Origin: Hephaestia sp. MAHUQ-44
GTDB lineage: Bacteria; Pseudomonadota; Alphaproteobacteria; Sphingomonadales; Sphingomonadaceae
Assembly: GCF_023806085.1 (NCBI RefSeq)
Contig: NZ_JAMSLX010000012.1
Span: 1-64,000 of the forward strand
Direction of reading: 5' to 3'
Length of the DNA stretch: 64,000 nucleotides
Position numbers and translations under genes: made by a program. Of the stretch, positions 45,978 to 54,578 are shown piece by piece. The notes under the pieces were generated by a model, which was not told where the DNA came from, made no database searches, and saw only the letters and a program-made list of their open reading frames with translations. Each line of letters starts with the position of its first letter. Positions within the stretch are counted from its first letter, which is position 1.

Positions 45978-47495
45978 TCACGCTCCGCTGACGAGCGCGT
46001 GGATCGCCCGGCCCAGGGCCTCGCCGGTATAGGGTTTGGCGATCAGCGCGAAATCGGCCGCCGCGCCTTCGATGACCTCGAGGCTGTACCCGCTCGCGAG
46101 CAAAATCGGCAGGCCGGGATGGCGCGCGCGCACCATGCCCGCAAGCGCGATTCCGCTCATGCCCGGCATCACGACATCGGAAAACAGCACGTCGACATCC
46201 TCGGTCGTCGCCAACATCGCCAGCGCCTCGTCCGCCGAGGCCGCGGTGCGAGCCCGGTAACCCAGCGTATCGAGCAGGTCGCGCGCGAATTCGCGGACAT
46301 GATCGTTGTCGTCGACCACCAGCACGCGCTGCCCTGCCCCCGTTGCCGCAGCGGTCGTCGGGCTGGAAGCGGGGCTGGCGGCTTCGACCGCACGCGGCAG
46401 CACGATCCGCACGACCGTGCCCTGCGCCGACGATTCGATCGTACCGCGCCCACCCGACTGCGCAGCAAAACCATGAAGCTGCGGCAGCCCCAGCCCGGTC
46501 CCCTGCCCCACCGGCTTGGTCGTGAAAAAGGGCTCGAACGCGCGCGCCAAGACCTCCTCGGGCATGCCGGGGCCGTCATCGCTCACCGCGATGCACACCA
46601 TGTCGCGCTCGGGCTCGGGACTATTGCTGGCCGAAATCGTGATCGTGCCCCCTTGGGGCATCGCATCGCGCGCGTTGATCGCGGCGTTGAGCAATGCGGC
46701 TTCGAGCTGGGTCGAATCGGTGCGCACGCGCCAGAGATCGGCCGGCGTCTCAAGCCGGATCGCGATCCCGGCGCCGATCGTGCGCTCCAGCATCTCGGCA
46801 AAGGCATCGAGCCGCAATTGCAGATCGACGACCTCGAATTTGAGCGCCTGCCGACGCCCGAACGACAGCAGCCGACTGGTCAGATCGGCCGCGCGATCCG
46901 CCGTTTCGAGGATATTGTCGGCATAGCGACGACGCTTTTCCTCCGGCATGTCATGGTTGCGCAGCAATTCGGCCGCGCCGCGCATCACCGTCAGCAGATT
47001 GTTGAAATCGTGCGCGATGCCACCGGTCAGTTCCCCCAGTGCCTGGAGCTTCTGCGCCTGAAACAGCGCCAGCCGCGCTTCTTCGAGATCGTGCTGCGCG
47101 CGCCATCGATCGGTGATGTCGCGCGTGATCTTGGCGAAACCGATATGCGTGCCATTGTCGTCATAGATCGGATCGAGCACGGCATGCGCCCAGAAGCGCG
47201 TGCCGTCCTTGCGCACGCGCCAGGCTTCGTCCTCATATTTGCCGTCGCGCAGCGCCGTTGCCAGCGCCAGCTCCGGCACACCGTTCGCGCGATCTTCGGG
47301 CGTGTAGAAGCGCGAGAAATGCTCGCCCACGATCTCGGCCTCGCTATAGCCCTTGATCGCTTCGGCACCGACATTCCAGTTGCGGACATAGCCGCCGGTA
47401 TCGAGCATATAGATCGCGTATTCGGTGACCGAATTGACGAGCCGCTGGAACCGTCGTTCACCCAGATGGGCGTCGAAGCTCGCTTGGTTGGTCAT
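45978..47495 (-). CDS. PAS-domain hybrid histidine kinase
   Basis: The 505-residue soluble protein has a PAS domain (about 15-130; NSVTEYAIYMLDTGGYVRNWN, then a PAC end DITDRWRAQ), a HisKA domain with GGIAHDFNNLL, an ATPase domain (NAAINARDAM, SDDGPGM, GQGTGLGLPQL) and a receiver with the aspartate in FSDVVMPG. It lacks membrane helices, so it senses an internal signal such as redox or light. The start at 47495 has AAGGGTG before it; the frame extends upstream. It overlaps nothing and is convergent with parC. Confidence 0.9.
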   Translation of the reverse strand: MTNQASFDAHLGERRFQRLVNSVTEYAIYMLDTGGYVRNWNVGAEAIKGYSEAEIVGEHFSRFYTPEDRANGVPELALATALRDGKYEDEAWRVRKDGTRFWAHAVLDPIYDDNGTHIGFAKITRDITDRWRAQHDLEEARLALFQAQKLQALGELTGGIAHDFNNLLTVMRGAAELLRNHDMPEEKRRRYADNILETADRAADLTSRLLSFGRRQALKFEVVDLQLRLDAFAEMLERTIGAGIAIRLETPADLWRVRTDSTQLEAALLNAAINARDAMPQGGTITISASNSPEPERDMVCIAVSDDGPGMPEEVLARAFEPFFTTKPVGQGTGLGLPQLHGFAAQSGGRGTIESSAQGTVVRIVLPRAVEAASPASSPTTAAATGAGQRVLVVDDNDHVREFARDLLDTLGYRARTAASADEALAMLATTEDVDVLFSDVVMPGMSGIALAGMVRARHPGLPILLASGYSLEVIEGAAADFALIAKPYTGEALGRAIHALVSGA

Positions 47496-47633
47496 CGGCA
47501 CCCTTGCAACAGAACCTGGCCTTGAAACCGTATCGGGCCACTGAATGCGATCCAAAACCGATCACCGCGCCAAGCGTTCCCCACACCCCGGCCGCCCGTG
47601 CCCGCGAGCCCCAGTCTCGCGACCACAACGGGT

Positions 47634-47906
47634 TCACTTGCGGGCGATATGAATCCCCTCTTTTTCCCATTCAGCCGCGGTCTTGCAGACCTTGTGCGGC
47701 AGGATCGTTCCGGTCGTCGTGCCGATCTGGGCGCAATATTTTATCACGCCATCGGCCGAGGTCTGCACCTCCATATGCGGCGGCGGCGCCTTGGGATCGT
47801 CGGCGCCATGGGACGCGGCAAAAGCGGCCGGCCCGGTGACCGCGATGAGCCCCAGAGCAGCGCCGCCGAGCAGCACATGAGGAATAAAATTCGGCATGGT
47901 ACGCAT
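47634..47906 (-). CDS. Small secreted hypothetical protein
   Basis: A 90-residue protein with a signal peptide (hydrophobic residues 8-29, FIPHVLLGGAALGLIAVTGPAAFA) and a short mature part with two cysteines (KYCAQIGTTTG, HKVCKTAAEW), possibly disulfide-linked. GGAGG precedes the ATG at 47906. No family recognised; a small periplasmic or outer-surface protein is likely. Confidence 0.65.
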   Translation of the reverse strand: MRTMPNFIPHVLLGGAALGLIAVTGPAAFAASHGADDPKAPPPHMEVQTSADGVIKYCAQIGTTTGTILPHKVCKTAAEWEKEGIHIARK

Positions 47907-48244
47907 GATCAACCTCCAACAAACCGCCGCTTCGCCGGCGGCGGATATTGCGGTGCGTTCGGCGTGCCAGAAATCTAAGGCACGAAAATGCGGTGAATTT
48001 GGTACAAATCCGGTGCCCATCCATGGGATGACGCCCCGAAAATTGGCCGCAATCGCCCATCGTTGGCATCGCCTCTGTGATCGGCCCCGGTCATCGCGCC
48101 ATAGTGTTCGCAACCGAACGTGATGACGCCCCGGCCAGCGATGCCCGATCGGCTTTCGATTGTCGGGTATGGGAAAACCGCTTGCCGCATCCCGGGATAC
48201 GCGCCAGTATCAGTTGCAAAGGCGAACCAAATGGAGAACCCGGC
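47907..48244. other. Divergent intergenic region
   Basis: 338 bases between the secreted-protein gene and the thiolase gene. GGAGAA just before 48245 is the thiolase ribosome binding site. Apart from that no repeat, hairpin or reading frame stands out. Confidence 0.5.
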
Positions 48245-49414
48245 ATGGCCGAAGCCTATATCGTGGAGGCGGTGCGCACCGCCGGCGGCAAGCGCGGCGG
48301 CAGGCTCGCCGGATGGCACCCGGCCGACATGGCGGGCGCGGTGCTCGATAGCGTCGTCGCGCGCACCGGCATCGATCCGGGCCGAATCGAGGACGTCATC
48401 ATGGGCTGCGTCAGCCAGGGCGGCGAGCAGAGCTTTCAGGTCGGGCGCGGCGCGGTGCTCGCCTCGAGCCTGCCCGAAAGCGTGCCCGCGGTGACGATCG
48501 ATCGCCAGTGCGGCTCGTCACAACAGGCGATCCAGTTCGCGGCGCAGGCGGTAATGTCGGGCACGCAGGACGTGGTGATCGCCGCGGGGGTCGAGAGCAT
48601 GACGCGCGTGCCGATGGGATCGACCGGCGCGCTGTTCGCGCAGGCCGGGCTCGGCACCGCCAAGTCGCCGCGGCAGGAGGCGCGCTATCCCGGCATCCAC
48701 TTCTCGCAATTCACAGGCGCCGAGCGGATCGCGGCAAAATACGGCTTCTCGCGCGACACGCTCGATCAATTCGCGCTCGAAAGCCACGCCCGCGCCGCCG
48801 CCGCCACGACACGCGGCGACTTTACCGACGAGATCGTCCCGCTGACGATTCAGACCCCCGAGGGCGAACAGCAGCACCATATCGACGAGGGCATCCGCTT
48901 CGACGCGACACTCGACGGCATCGGCGCGGTCAAACTGCTCAAGGAAGGCGGCGTCATCTCGGCGGCGAACGCAAGCCAGATCTGCGACGGGGCGAGCGCG
49001 GTGCTGGTCGTATCCGAACGCGCGCTCAAAGAGCATGGCTTGACGCCGCTTGCGCGCATCCACAATCTCACCGTCACCGGTGGCGATCCGGTGGTGATGC
49101 TCGAAGAACCGCTGTTCGCGACCGACCGGGCGCTCAAACGCGCGGGGCTCTCGATCGACGATATCGATCTCTACGAGGTCAACGAGGCATTCGCGCCGGT
49201 GCCGCTGGCGTGGCTGCGGCACGTCGGCGCCGATCCGGCGAAGATGAACGTCAACGGCGGCGCGATCGCGCTTGGCCACCCGCTGGGCGCCAGCGGCACC
49301 AAGCTGATGGCGACGCTGATCCACGCGCTTCACAAACGCGGCGGGCGCTATGGCTTGCAGACGATGTGCGAGGGCGGCGGCATCGCCAACGTCACGATCG
49401 TCGAGCGGCTGTAA
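48245..49414 (+). CDS. Acetyl-CoA C-acyltransferase (thiolase)
   Basis: The 389-residue enzyme has the thiolase active-site set: nucleophile Cys in DRQCGSSQQAI (about 89), NEAFAPVPLAW, GGAIALGHPLGASG, and the C-terminal MCEGGG with the second Cys and base. It degrades or forms 3-oxoacyl-CoA. Together with the downstream SDR, enoyl-CoA hydratase and two thioesterases it suggests fatty-acid or aromatic breakdown, although the substrate cannot be fixed. Confidence 0.93.
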   Translation: MAEAYIVEAVRTAGGKRGGRLAGWHPADMAGAVLDSVVARTGIDPGRIEDVIMGCVSQGGEQSFQVGRGAVLASSLPESVPAVTIDRQCGSSQQAIQFAAQAVMSGTQDVVIAAGVESMTRVPMGSTGALFAQAGLGTAKSPRQEARYPGIHFSQFTGAERIAAKYGFSRDTLDQFALESHARAAAATTRGDFTDEIVPLTIQTPEGEQQHHIDEGIRFDATLDGIGAVKLLKEGGVISAANASQICDGASAVLVVSERALKEHGLTPLARIHNLTVTGGDPVVMLEEPLFATDRALKRAGLSIDDIDLYEVNEAFAPVPLAWLRHVGADPAKMNVNGGAIALGHPLGASGTKLMATLIHALHKRGGRYGLQTMCEGGGIANVTIVERL

Positions 49415-49421
49415 CACCCCC

Positions 49422-49509
49422 CGTCACCCCGGACTTGTTCCGGGGTCCAACGCGCCGCAAGCGCTGGGCTTCGTGGAGGGTTGGATGCCGGAACAGGTCC
49501 GGCATGACG
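49422..49509. repeat. Palindromic intergenic repeat pair
   Basis: CGTCACCCCGGACTTGTTCC at 49422 onward folds with CGGGGTCC nearby, and a second arm, GGATGCCGGAACAGGTCCGG (49483-49502), is imperfectly inverted to the first. Such paired palindromes are frequent between genes of alphaproteobacteria. It lies between the thiolase and SDR genes. Confidence 0.65.
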
Positions 49510-49538
49510 AAAAGCGGACGACAAGAGGGAGAGGCTTG

Positions 49539-50321
49539 ATGAAACTCGACACCAATACCGCAGCGGTCGTCACCGGTGGCGCATCTGGGCTCGGCGCCGC
49601 GACCGCGCGGGCGTTGGCGGCGAAGGGCGTCAAGGTCGCACTCTTCGATCTCCAGGCCGAAAAGGGGCAGCAAATCGCCAACGAGATCGGCGGCACCTTC
49701 TGCGAGGTCAATGTCACCTCGGACGAATCGGTCGATGCCGGTTTCGCCAGGGCGCGCGCGGCCAACGGGCAGGAAACGATCCTCGTGTGCTGCGCGGGCA
49801 CGGGCAATGCGATGAAAACCGCGAGCCGATCGAAGGAAGACGGGTCGATCAAGCATTTCCCCGCCGAGGCGTTCAACTGGCTGATCCAAATCAACCTCGT
49901 CGGCACCTTCCGCTGCGTCGCCAAATCGGCCGCCGGGATGCTGACGCTCGATCCCCGCGAGGACGGCGAGCGTGGCGCGATCGTGATGACCGCGAGCGTC
50001 GCTGCCGAGGACGGGCAGATCGGCCAGGCGGCTTATTCGGCGTCGAAGGGCGGCGTGGTCGGCATGACGCTCCCGATCGCGCGCGACCTGATGAACGAGG
50101 GCATCCGCGTCAACACGATCCTGCCGGGCATTTTCGACACCCCCCTGCTCGCCGCCGCGCCGCAACCGGTGAAAGACGCACTGGCCGCCTCGGTGCCCTT
50201 TCCCAAGCGGCTGGGCCGCCCCGAAGAATACGCCCGCCTCGCGCTCGCGATGATCGAAAATCCCTACTTCAACGGCGAGGACGTCCGCCTCGACGGCGCG
50301 ATCCGCATGGCGCCGCGATAA
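49539..50321 (+). CDS. SDR-family dehydrogenase (3-hydroxyacyl-CoA dehydrogenase type)
   Basis: The 260-residue protein has the classical SDR coenzyme motif TGGASGLGAATA (about 12-23), CCAGTGN, the catalytic YSASKGG (Tyr about 168, Lys 172) and PGIFDTPLL. The pattern (SDESVDAGFARA, FAVN-like region replaced by INLVGTF) is that of the type II 3-hydroxyacyl-CoA dehydrogenase group. The ATG at 49539 follows a GAGGGAGAGG site. It probably oxidises 3-hydroxyacyl-CoA for the thiolase upstream. Confidence 0.88.
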   Translation: MKLDTNTAAVVTGGASGLGAATARALAAKGVKVALFDLQAEKGQQIANEIGGTFCEVNVTSDESVDAGFARARAANGQETILVCCAGTGNAMKTASRSKEDGSIKHFPAEAFNWLIQINLVGTFRCVAKSAAGMLTLDPREDGERGAIVMTASVAAEDGQIGQAAYSASKGGVVGMTLPIARDLMNEGIRVNTILPGIFDTPLLAAAPQPVKDALAASVPFPKRLGRPEEYARLALAMIENPYFNGEDVRLDGAIRMAPR

Positions 50322-50349
50322 CGGCGCTTACCGACGGATTGCGGACATC

Positions 50350-50383
50350 CCCTCCCTGCAAGGGAGGGGGCAGGGGGTGGGTT
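50350..50383. repeat. Left inverted repeat of the DUF559 cassette
   Basis: CCCTCCCTGCAAGGGAGGGG (from 50351) followed by GCAGGGGGTGGG. It folds internally as a CCCTCCC/GGGAGGG hairpin and is inverted almost completely at 50769-50802. Confidence 0.7.
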
Positions 50384-50416
50384 GGCGAGCGTAGCGAGCC
50401 ATTCTACGCTCGCAGC

Positions 50417-50827
50417 ATGCGCCACCGCATCGATCCGGAACTGACGCGACGCGCGCGTGCGCTCCGCAACAACCCCACGCCGGCCGAGCAGGCGGTATGG
50501 CAACGGATCGCGCGATATCGGCCGGCCTTCACCCGCCAACTCGTGGTGTCGCCCTTCATCATCGATCTGGCGTGTCGCAAGGCGAGGCTCGGCGTCGAGT
50601 TCGATGGCAGCCAGCATGCCGAACAGGTCGAGGCCGATGCGCGCAGAACAGCATTCCTGAGCCGAAAGGGATGGCGGATTATCCGGTTGTGGAATTCGGA
50701 CGTGCTCGGCAATCCCGACGGCGCCGTCCTGCACATCCTAGCGGAAGCCGCCGAGTGCCTCGGCGGCACCCACCCCCAACCCCTCCCTTCCAGGGAGGGG
50801 AGATCGAGGGGGGCATGTCGGAGATAA
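50417..50827 (+). CDS. DUF559 nuclease-like protein in a repeat-flanked cassette
   Basis: The 136-residue protein has the DUF559 / VSR-like fold: RARALRNNPTPAEQAVWQRI, ARLGVEFDGSQHAEQVEADARR and GWRIIRLWNSDVLGN. The D, Q-H and charged residues match the restriction-endonuclease-like core, so it may cut DNA, although this has not been shown for most members. Its last 20 codons run through the right-hand repeat (GGTHPQPLPSREG). The gene interrupts the fatty-acid oxidation group, as is common for this scattered family. Confidence 0.72.
   Translation: MRHRIDPELTRRARALRNNPTPAEQAVWQRIARYRPAFTRQLVVSPFIIDLACRKARLGVEFDGSQHAEQVEADARRTAFLSRKGWRIIRLWNSDVLGNPDGAVLHILAEAAECLGGTHPQPLPSREGRSRGACRR
50769..50802. 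repeat. Right inverted repeat of the DUF559 cassette
   Basis: CCCACCCCCAACCCCTCCCT then TCCAGGGAGGGGAG. It is the inverse of the left repeat at 50350-50383 with about three mismatches. It encodes the C-terminal residues of the DUF559 protein. Confidence 0.7.
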
Positions 50828-50855
50828 GCGTCCGCTTTCCACCAACTCCAGCCCC

Positions 50856-51638
50856 TCAATCCTCGAACACCGCCGCGCGCTTCGCCATATTCGCCGCCAC
50901 CGCTTCCATCATATTGGGCTGGCCGATCACCTTCACCTGTTCCTCGGTCTCCGCGGCCAGCATCGCGCGCGGATCGGCGTCGTGCGCCATGTTGAGCAGC
51001 CGCTTGGCGCCGCGGATCGCGTGCGGGCTGCGGCCGGCGATCGCACGCGCGAGCGCCATCGCCTCGGCGTGCGGATCGTCCGCCAGCCGCGTGACGAAGC
51101 CGTGCGCCAGCGCCTCGGCCGCATCGAACTCACGCGCGGTGTAAACCAATTCGCGCAGCACATCGTCGCGCACCAGAGTGCGCCAGACGGGAAAGCCCGC
51201 CATGTCGGGCACCAGCCCCCAATGCGTCTCGCGGATCGCAAAGCGCGTATCGGGCGCGGCAATGCGGATATCGGCCCCCGACATGATCTGGAAACCGCCG
51301 CCGAAGGCAACGCCGTGAACCGCCGCGATCACCGGCATCGGCAGCATCCGCCACCCCCAGGTCACATGCTGCGGCAGGATCGCGCCATCGGCATTGCGCC
51401 CGCGCGCCGACAGCCCCGATCCGCCCGCGGCCATGCTCGCCATGTCGAGCCCCGCGCAAAACCCCCTGCCCTCCCCCGACAGCACCACGCAGCGCACGTC
51501 GCGCCGCTGGGCAAGCGCGTCGATCGTGGCGCCGATCGCGTCGAACATCGCCGGATCGAGCGCGTTCATCTTGTCGGGCCGGGCGAGGCGGACGTCGGCG
51601 ATCTGACCGACGACGGAAAGGGTGACTCGGTCGTTCAT
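50856..51638 (-). CDS. Enoyl-CoA hydratase/isomerase family protein
   Basis: The 260-residue protein has the crotonase pattern: RPDKMNALDPAMF, GEGRGFCAGLDMASM (oxyanion hole), AAVHGVAFGGGFQIMSGADIRIA with the second oxyanion glycine, and TRFAIRETHWGLVPDMAG. One catalytic glutamate position reads as in atypical hydratases, so hydratase or isomerase activity is likely but not certain. It faces the thioesterase genes across a short divergent region. Confidence 0.9.
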   Translation of the reverse strand: MNDRVTLSVVGQIADVRLARPDKMNALDPAMFDAIGATIDALAQRRDVRCVVLSGEGRGFCAGLDMASMAAGGSGLSARGRNADGAILPQHVTWGWRMLPMPVIAAVHGVAFGGGFQIMSGADIRIAAPDTRFAIRETHWGLVPDMAGFPVWRTLVRDDVLRELVYTAREFDAAEALAHGFVTRLADDPHAEAMALARAIAGRSPHAIRGAKRLLNMAHDADPRAMLAAETEEQVKVIGQPNMMEAVAANMAKRAAVFED

Positions 51639-51742
51639 GGACGAAGGCTATCCGGATGACAGCGCCGCTTCAATCCGCGACCGCGCGCGGGTGGGCCGGG
51701 GCGCTTGGCGAACACCATGCGGCGCGTGTAACAGGCGCGACG

Positions 51743-52192
51743 ATGACCGCCTTTCCATCCTTCGATCCCGAACGCTTCCTCGCCCCCGGTCTGGGCGGGC
51801 ACAGCGGGTTGCTGGGGATCACGCACCACGCGCACGGCGACGATTGGGTCGAGCTTGCGCTGCCTTATAGTGAAGCCCTGATCGGCGATGTCGACTCCGG
51901 GGTACTCGCCTCGGGGCCGATCCTGTCGATGATGGATATGGCGACCAGCATGGCGATCTGGCTCAAGCGCGGCCAGTTCCGTCCGCAGGCCACGCTCGAT
52001 CTGCGGATCGATTATCTCCGCCCCGCGACCCCCGGCAAGACGGTGATCGGCCGCGGCGAATGCTATCGCATCACGCGCAACATCGCCTTCATCCGCGGCC
52101 AGGCGCACGACGGCGACGCGCATGATCCGCTCGCACATGTCGCCGGCACCTATATGTTCCTCGACCTGCCCGGCGCGGAGATCAAAGCGTGA
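51743..52192 (+). CDS. PaaI-family thioesterase (first of pair)
   Basis: The 149-residue hotdog-fold protein has GLGGHSGLLGITHHAHGDDWVELALPY and the motif GPILSMMDMATSMAIW at about 55-70, with the helix of the active site. It hydrolyses acyl-CoA thioesters of unknown chain. The start at 51743 (MTAFPSF) is favoured; a longer frame begins at 51656. Its stop overlaps the second thioesterase start. Confidence 0.8.
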   Translation: MTAFPSFDPERFLAPGLGGHSGLLGITHHAHGDDWVELALPYSEALIGDVDSGVLASGPILSMMDMATSMAIWLKRGQFRPQATLDLRIDYLRPATPGKTVIGRGECYRITRNIAFIRGQAHDGDAHDPLAHVAGTYMFLDLPGAEIKA

Positions 52193-52572
52193 CGCTGCCG
52201 CCTTATGCTCAACTGCTCGGCCTTTCGGTCGAACCCGGCGATGGCAGCGCCCCGGTGCTGGTCATGCCCTTTTCCGACGACGTGCTCGGCCGCCCCGGCT
52301 TCCTCCACGGCGGCGCGATCGGCGGGCTGCTCGAAATGGCGGCGATCGTCGCGCTCCACACCGCGCTCGAAGAGGAGGGCGGCGGCCGGATCAAGCCGAT
52401 CAACGTCACCGTCGATTACATGCGCGGCGGCCGCGAAAAGGAAACGCGCGCGCAGGGGATCGTCACCCGGCTGGGTACGCGCGTCGCCAATGTCGAGGCG
52501 AGCGCCTGGCAGGACGATCCCGCCAGGCCGATCGCCTCGGCACGGATGAACTATCTGATCGTCCGCGGGTAG
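52189..52572 (+). CDS. PaaI-family thioesterase (second of pair)
   Basis: The 127-residue hotdog protein has GRPGFLHGGAIGGLLEMAAIVAL with the catalytic-helix pattern HGGAIGGLLE, plus VTVDYMRGG. It probably forms a dimer, or a heterodimer with the previous protein, and hydrolyses acyl-CoA. ATGA overlap with the preceding gene (52189-52192) indicates co-translation. Confidence 0.85.
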   Translation: MTLPPYAQLLGLSVEPGDGSAPVLVMPFSDDVLGRPGFLHGGAIGGLLEMAAIVALHTALEEEGGGRIKPINVTVDYMRGGREKETRAQGIVTRLGTRVANVEASAWQDDPARPIASARMNYLIVRG

Positions 52573-52586
52573 GCGGGCCGGACCTT

Positions 52587-53837
52587 TCAGCCCTTCGGCG
52601 TCAGTCGTTCGAGCGCCCCGTCATCCTGAAGCAGCCAGATCGCCCCGTCGGGCGCCTGGATCACGTCGCGGATGCGCGCGCCCATATCCCATTGTTCGGC
52701 GGGTCTTGGTGCGTCGCCGCTCAAGTCGACGCGGACCAGCGCCTGTGCCGAAAGCGCGGCGAGGAACGCCGACCCCTTATATTGCGGGAACATGTCACCG
52801 GTATAGATGATCATCCCGCCCGGCGAGATCGACGGGTTCCACCACAGTTTCGGCGCCTCGAATTCGGGCTTGCTCGGATGATCGGGGATCGGCTGGTCGC
52901 TGTAATTGTCGCCGTTCGACACCACCGGCCAGCCGTAATTCTTCCCCGGTTCGATCAGATTGAGTTCGTCGCCCCCCTTCGGCCCCATTTCGGTTTCCCA
53001 CAGCCGCCCGTCGGGGGCGAAGGCGAGGCCGTAGGGATTGCGGTGCCCCATGCTCCACGTCATCGCGCGGACGCCGCCCGCGGCGTACATCGGATTGCCC
53101 GGCGCGGCCTTGCCGTCGAGCGTCAGCCGCAGGATCTTGCCGAGCAATTGGTCGGGGTCCTGCGCGGGTGAGAAACGCTGCCGCTCGCCCGCGCTCAGGA
53201 ACAGATGTTGACCATCAGGCGAAAAGGCGATGCGCGCGCCGAAATGCCCGCCCGGCCCGTTCGAACCCGACCGCCAGATCACCGACACATGGCGCAGCGC
53301 GGCGTGCGCGGGGTTGGGGGCAACCAACGTGCCCCGGGCAAGCGCCAGCGCACTCCCCTTCTCGCCGGGTTCGGAATAGGTGAGATAGACGTGCTTGCTG
53401 TCGGCGAAATCGGGCGCGATCGCGACGTCGAGCAACCCGCCCTGTCCGCCGGCCTCGACCTTGGGCACCCCGCTCACCGTCACCACCGATCCATCGGCGT
53501 GGCGCAGCTTCAACGTCCCCGCCTTTTCGGTGACAAGCAGACTACCGCCGGGGAGGAACTCCATCCCGAACGGCTCCTCGAACTGGCCGATTTTCTCGAC
53601 CGTAAAGGGCCCCGCGGTCGCGGGCAGGTTCGCCTTGCCATCGGTTGCGGGCACGTTGACGATCGCGGTATCCAGCGGTGCGTTGCGGGGCACCGGCTGG
53701 CTCGCCGAGGCGGGCTGGGGCGGCACGAAAGCCTGCCCGGCCGCACCCGACGCGGCGTCGGTCGCGGACTGGCCCTGCGGCTGGGCGGAACAGGCGGTGC
53801 CGAGGAACAATGTGGCAAGCGCGAGGCGACGAATCAT
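52587..53837 (-). CDS. PQQ-dependent sugar dehydrogenase (lipoprotein)
   Basis: The 416-residue protein has a lipoprotein signal (about 1-18, FLGTACSAQPQ with Cys lipobox) and a beta-propeller body of the soluble aldose sugar dehydrogenase family: PFGMEFLPGGSLLVTEKAG, GPGGHFGARIAFSPDGQ (active-site His), GHRNPYGLAFAPDGRLWETEMGPKGGDELNLIEPGKNYGWP. The enzyme oxidises aldoses with PQQ. Start at 53837 follows GAAAGG; no PQQ synthesis gene lies nearby. Confidence 0.9.
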   Translation of the reverse strand: MIRRLALATLFLGTACSAQPQGQSATDAASGAAGQAFVPPQPASASQPVPRNAPLDTAIVNVPATDGKANLPATAGPFTVEKIGQFEEPFGMEFLPGGSLLVTEKAGTLKLRHADGSVVTVSGVPKVEAGGQGGLLDVAIAPDFADSKHVYLTYSEPGEKGSALALARGTLVAPNPAHAALRHVSVIWRSGSNGPGGHFGARIAFSPDGQHLFLSAGERQRFSPAQDPDQLLGKILRLTLDGKAAPGNPMYAAGGVRAMTWSMGHRNPYGLAFAPDGRLWETEMGPKGGDELNLIEPGKNYGWPVVSNGDNYSDQPIPDHPSKPEFEAPKLWWNPSISPGGMIIYTGDMFPQYKGSAFLAALSAQALVRVDLSGDAPRPAEQWDMGARIRDVIQAPDGAIWLLQDDGALERLTPKG

Positions 53838-54029
53838 GGCGGGCCTTTCGAAAACGGGGCGGGCGAACCCGCGACTCGACGGCAACCAACCATGGTTGCG
53901 GCCGGTGCGCAACGTGCTTGCCAGCGCGCAGCGAGGCGCCTATATCCCGACTGTTCTCTTACATCGTCAGGTGAGGAGGTCGGAGCCACCCGGTTCCGGC
54001 GCCGACGCCTCACGCCCATTGGAGCAAGC

Positions 54030-54572
54030 ATGGCGGACATCGCCCGATTGACGCAGATGATCGAACCCGAAGCGCAGGCTCTCGGTTTCGCGCTCGTGCG
54101 CGTCAAGATGTATGGCGGCGTCTCCGATCCCACGCTTCAGGTGATGGCCGAGCGCCCCGATACCCGCCAGCTCACGATCGACGATTGCGCGGCGCTGTCG
54201 CGCGGCATTTCGGATCGGCTCGACGAGGCCGAGGCGGCGGGCAAGGACCCGATCGACGGGGCCTATCGGCTCGAGGTCAGCTCGCCGGGCATCGATCGCC
54301 CGCTCACGCGCGTGCAGGATTATGACGATTGGAAGGGCCATGACGCGCGGCTGCACCTCGCCCGGCCGATTGACGGGCGCAAGCAGCTCACCGGTATCCT
54401 GCTCGGGCTCGACGCCGGGCGCGTCGTGATCGACGTGAAGAAATTTCAGACAATGACGGTCGATTTTGCCGACATCGCGGACGCCAAGCTGCTGATGACC
54501 GACAAATTGATCGCCGCAACCCAACCCCTGTCCGCCGAAGGTGCGGACAAGGTTATCGAAGTGGAAGGATAA
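54030..54572 (+). CDS. rimP: Ribosome maturation factor RimP
   Basis: The 180-residue protein has the two RimP domains: N-terminal alpha/beta (LTQMIEPEAQALGFALVRVKM) and C-terminal SH3-like (YRLEVSSPGIDRPLTRVQDYDDWKGHDARLHL). It helps 30S assembly. The ATG at 54030 follows GGAGC. It is the first gene of the rimP-nusA-infB operon; nusA begins six bases after the stop. Confidence 0.93.
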   Translation: MADIARLTQMIEPEAQALGFALVRVKMYGGVSDPTLQVMAERPDTRQLTIDDCAALSRGISDRLDEAEAAGKDPIDGAYRLEVSSPGIDRPLTRVQDYDDWKGHDARLHLARPIDGRKQLTGILLGLDAGRVVIDVKKFQTMTVDFADIADAKLLMTDKLIAATQPLSAEGADKVIEVEG

Positions 54573-54578
54573 GTCCCG

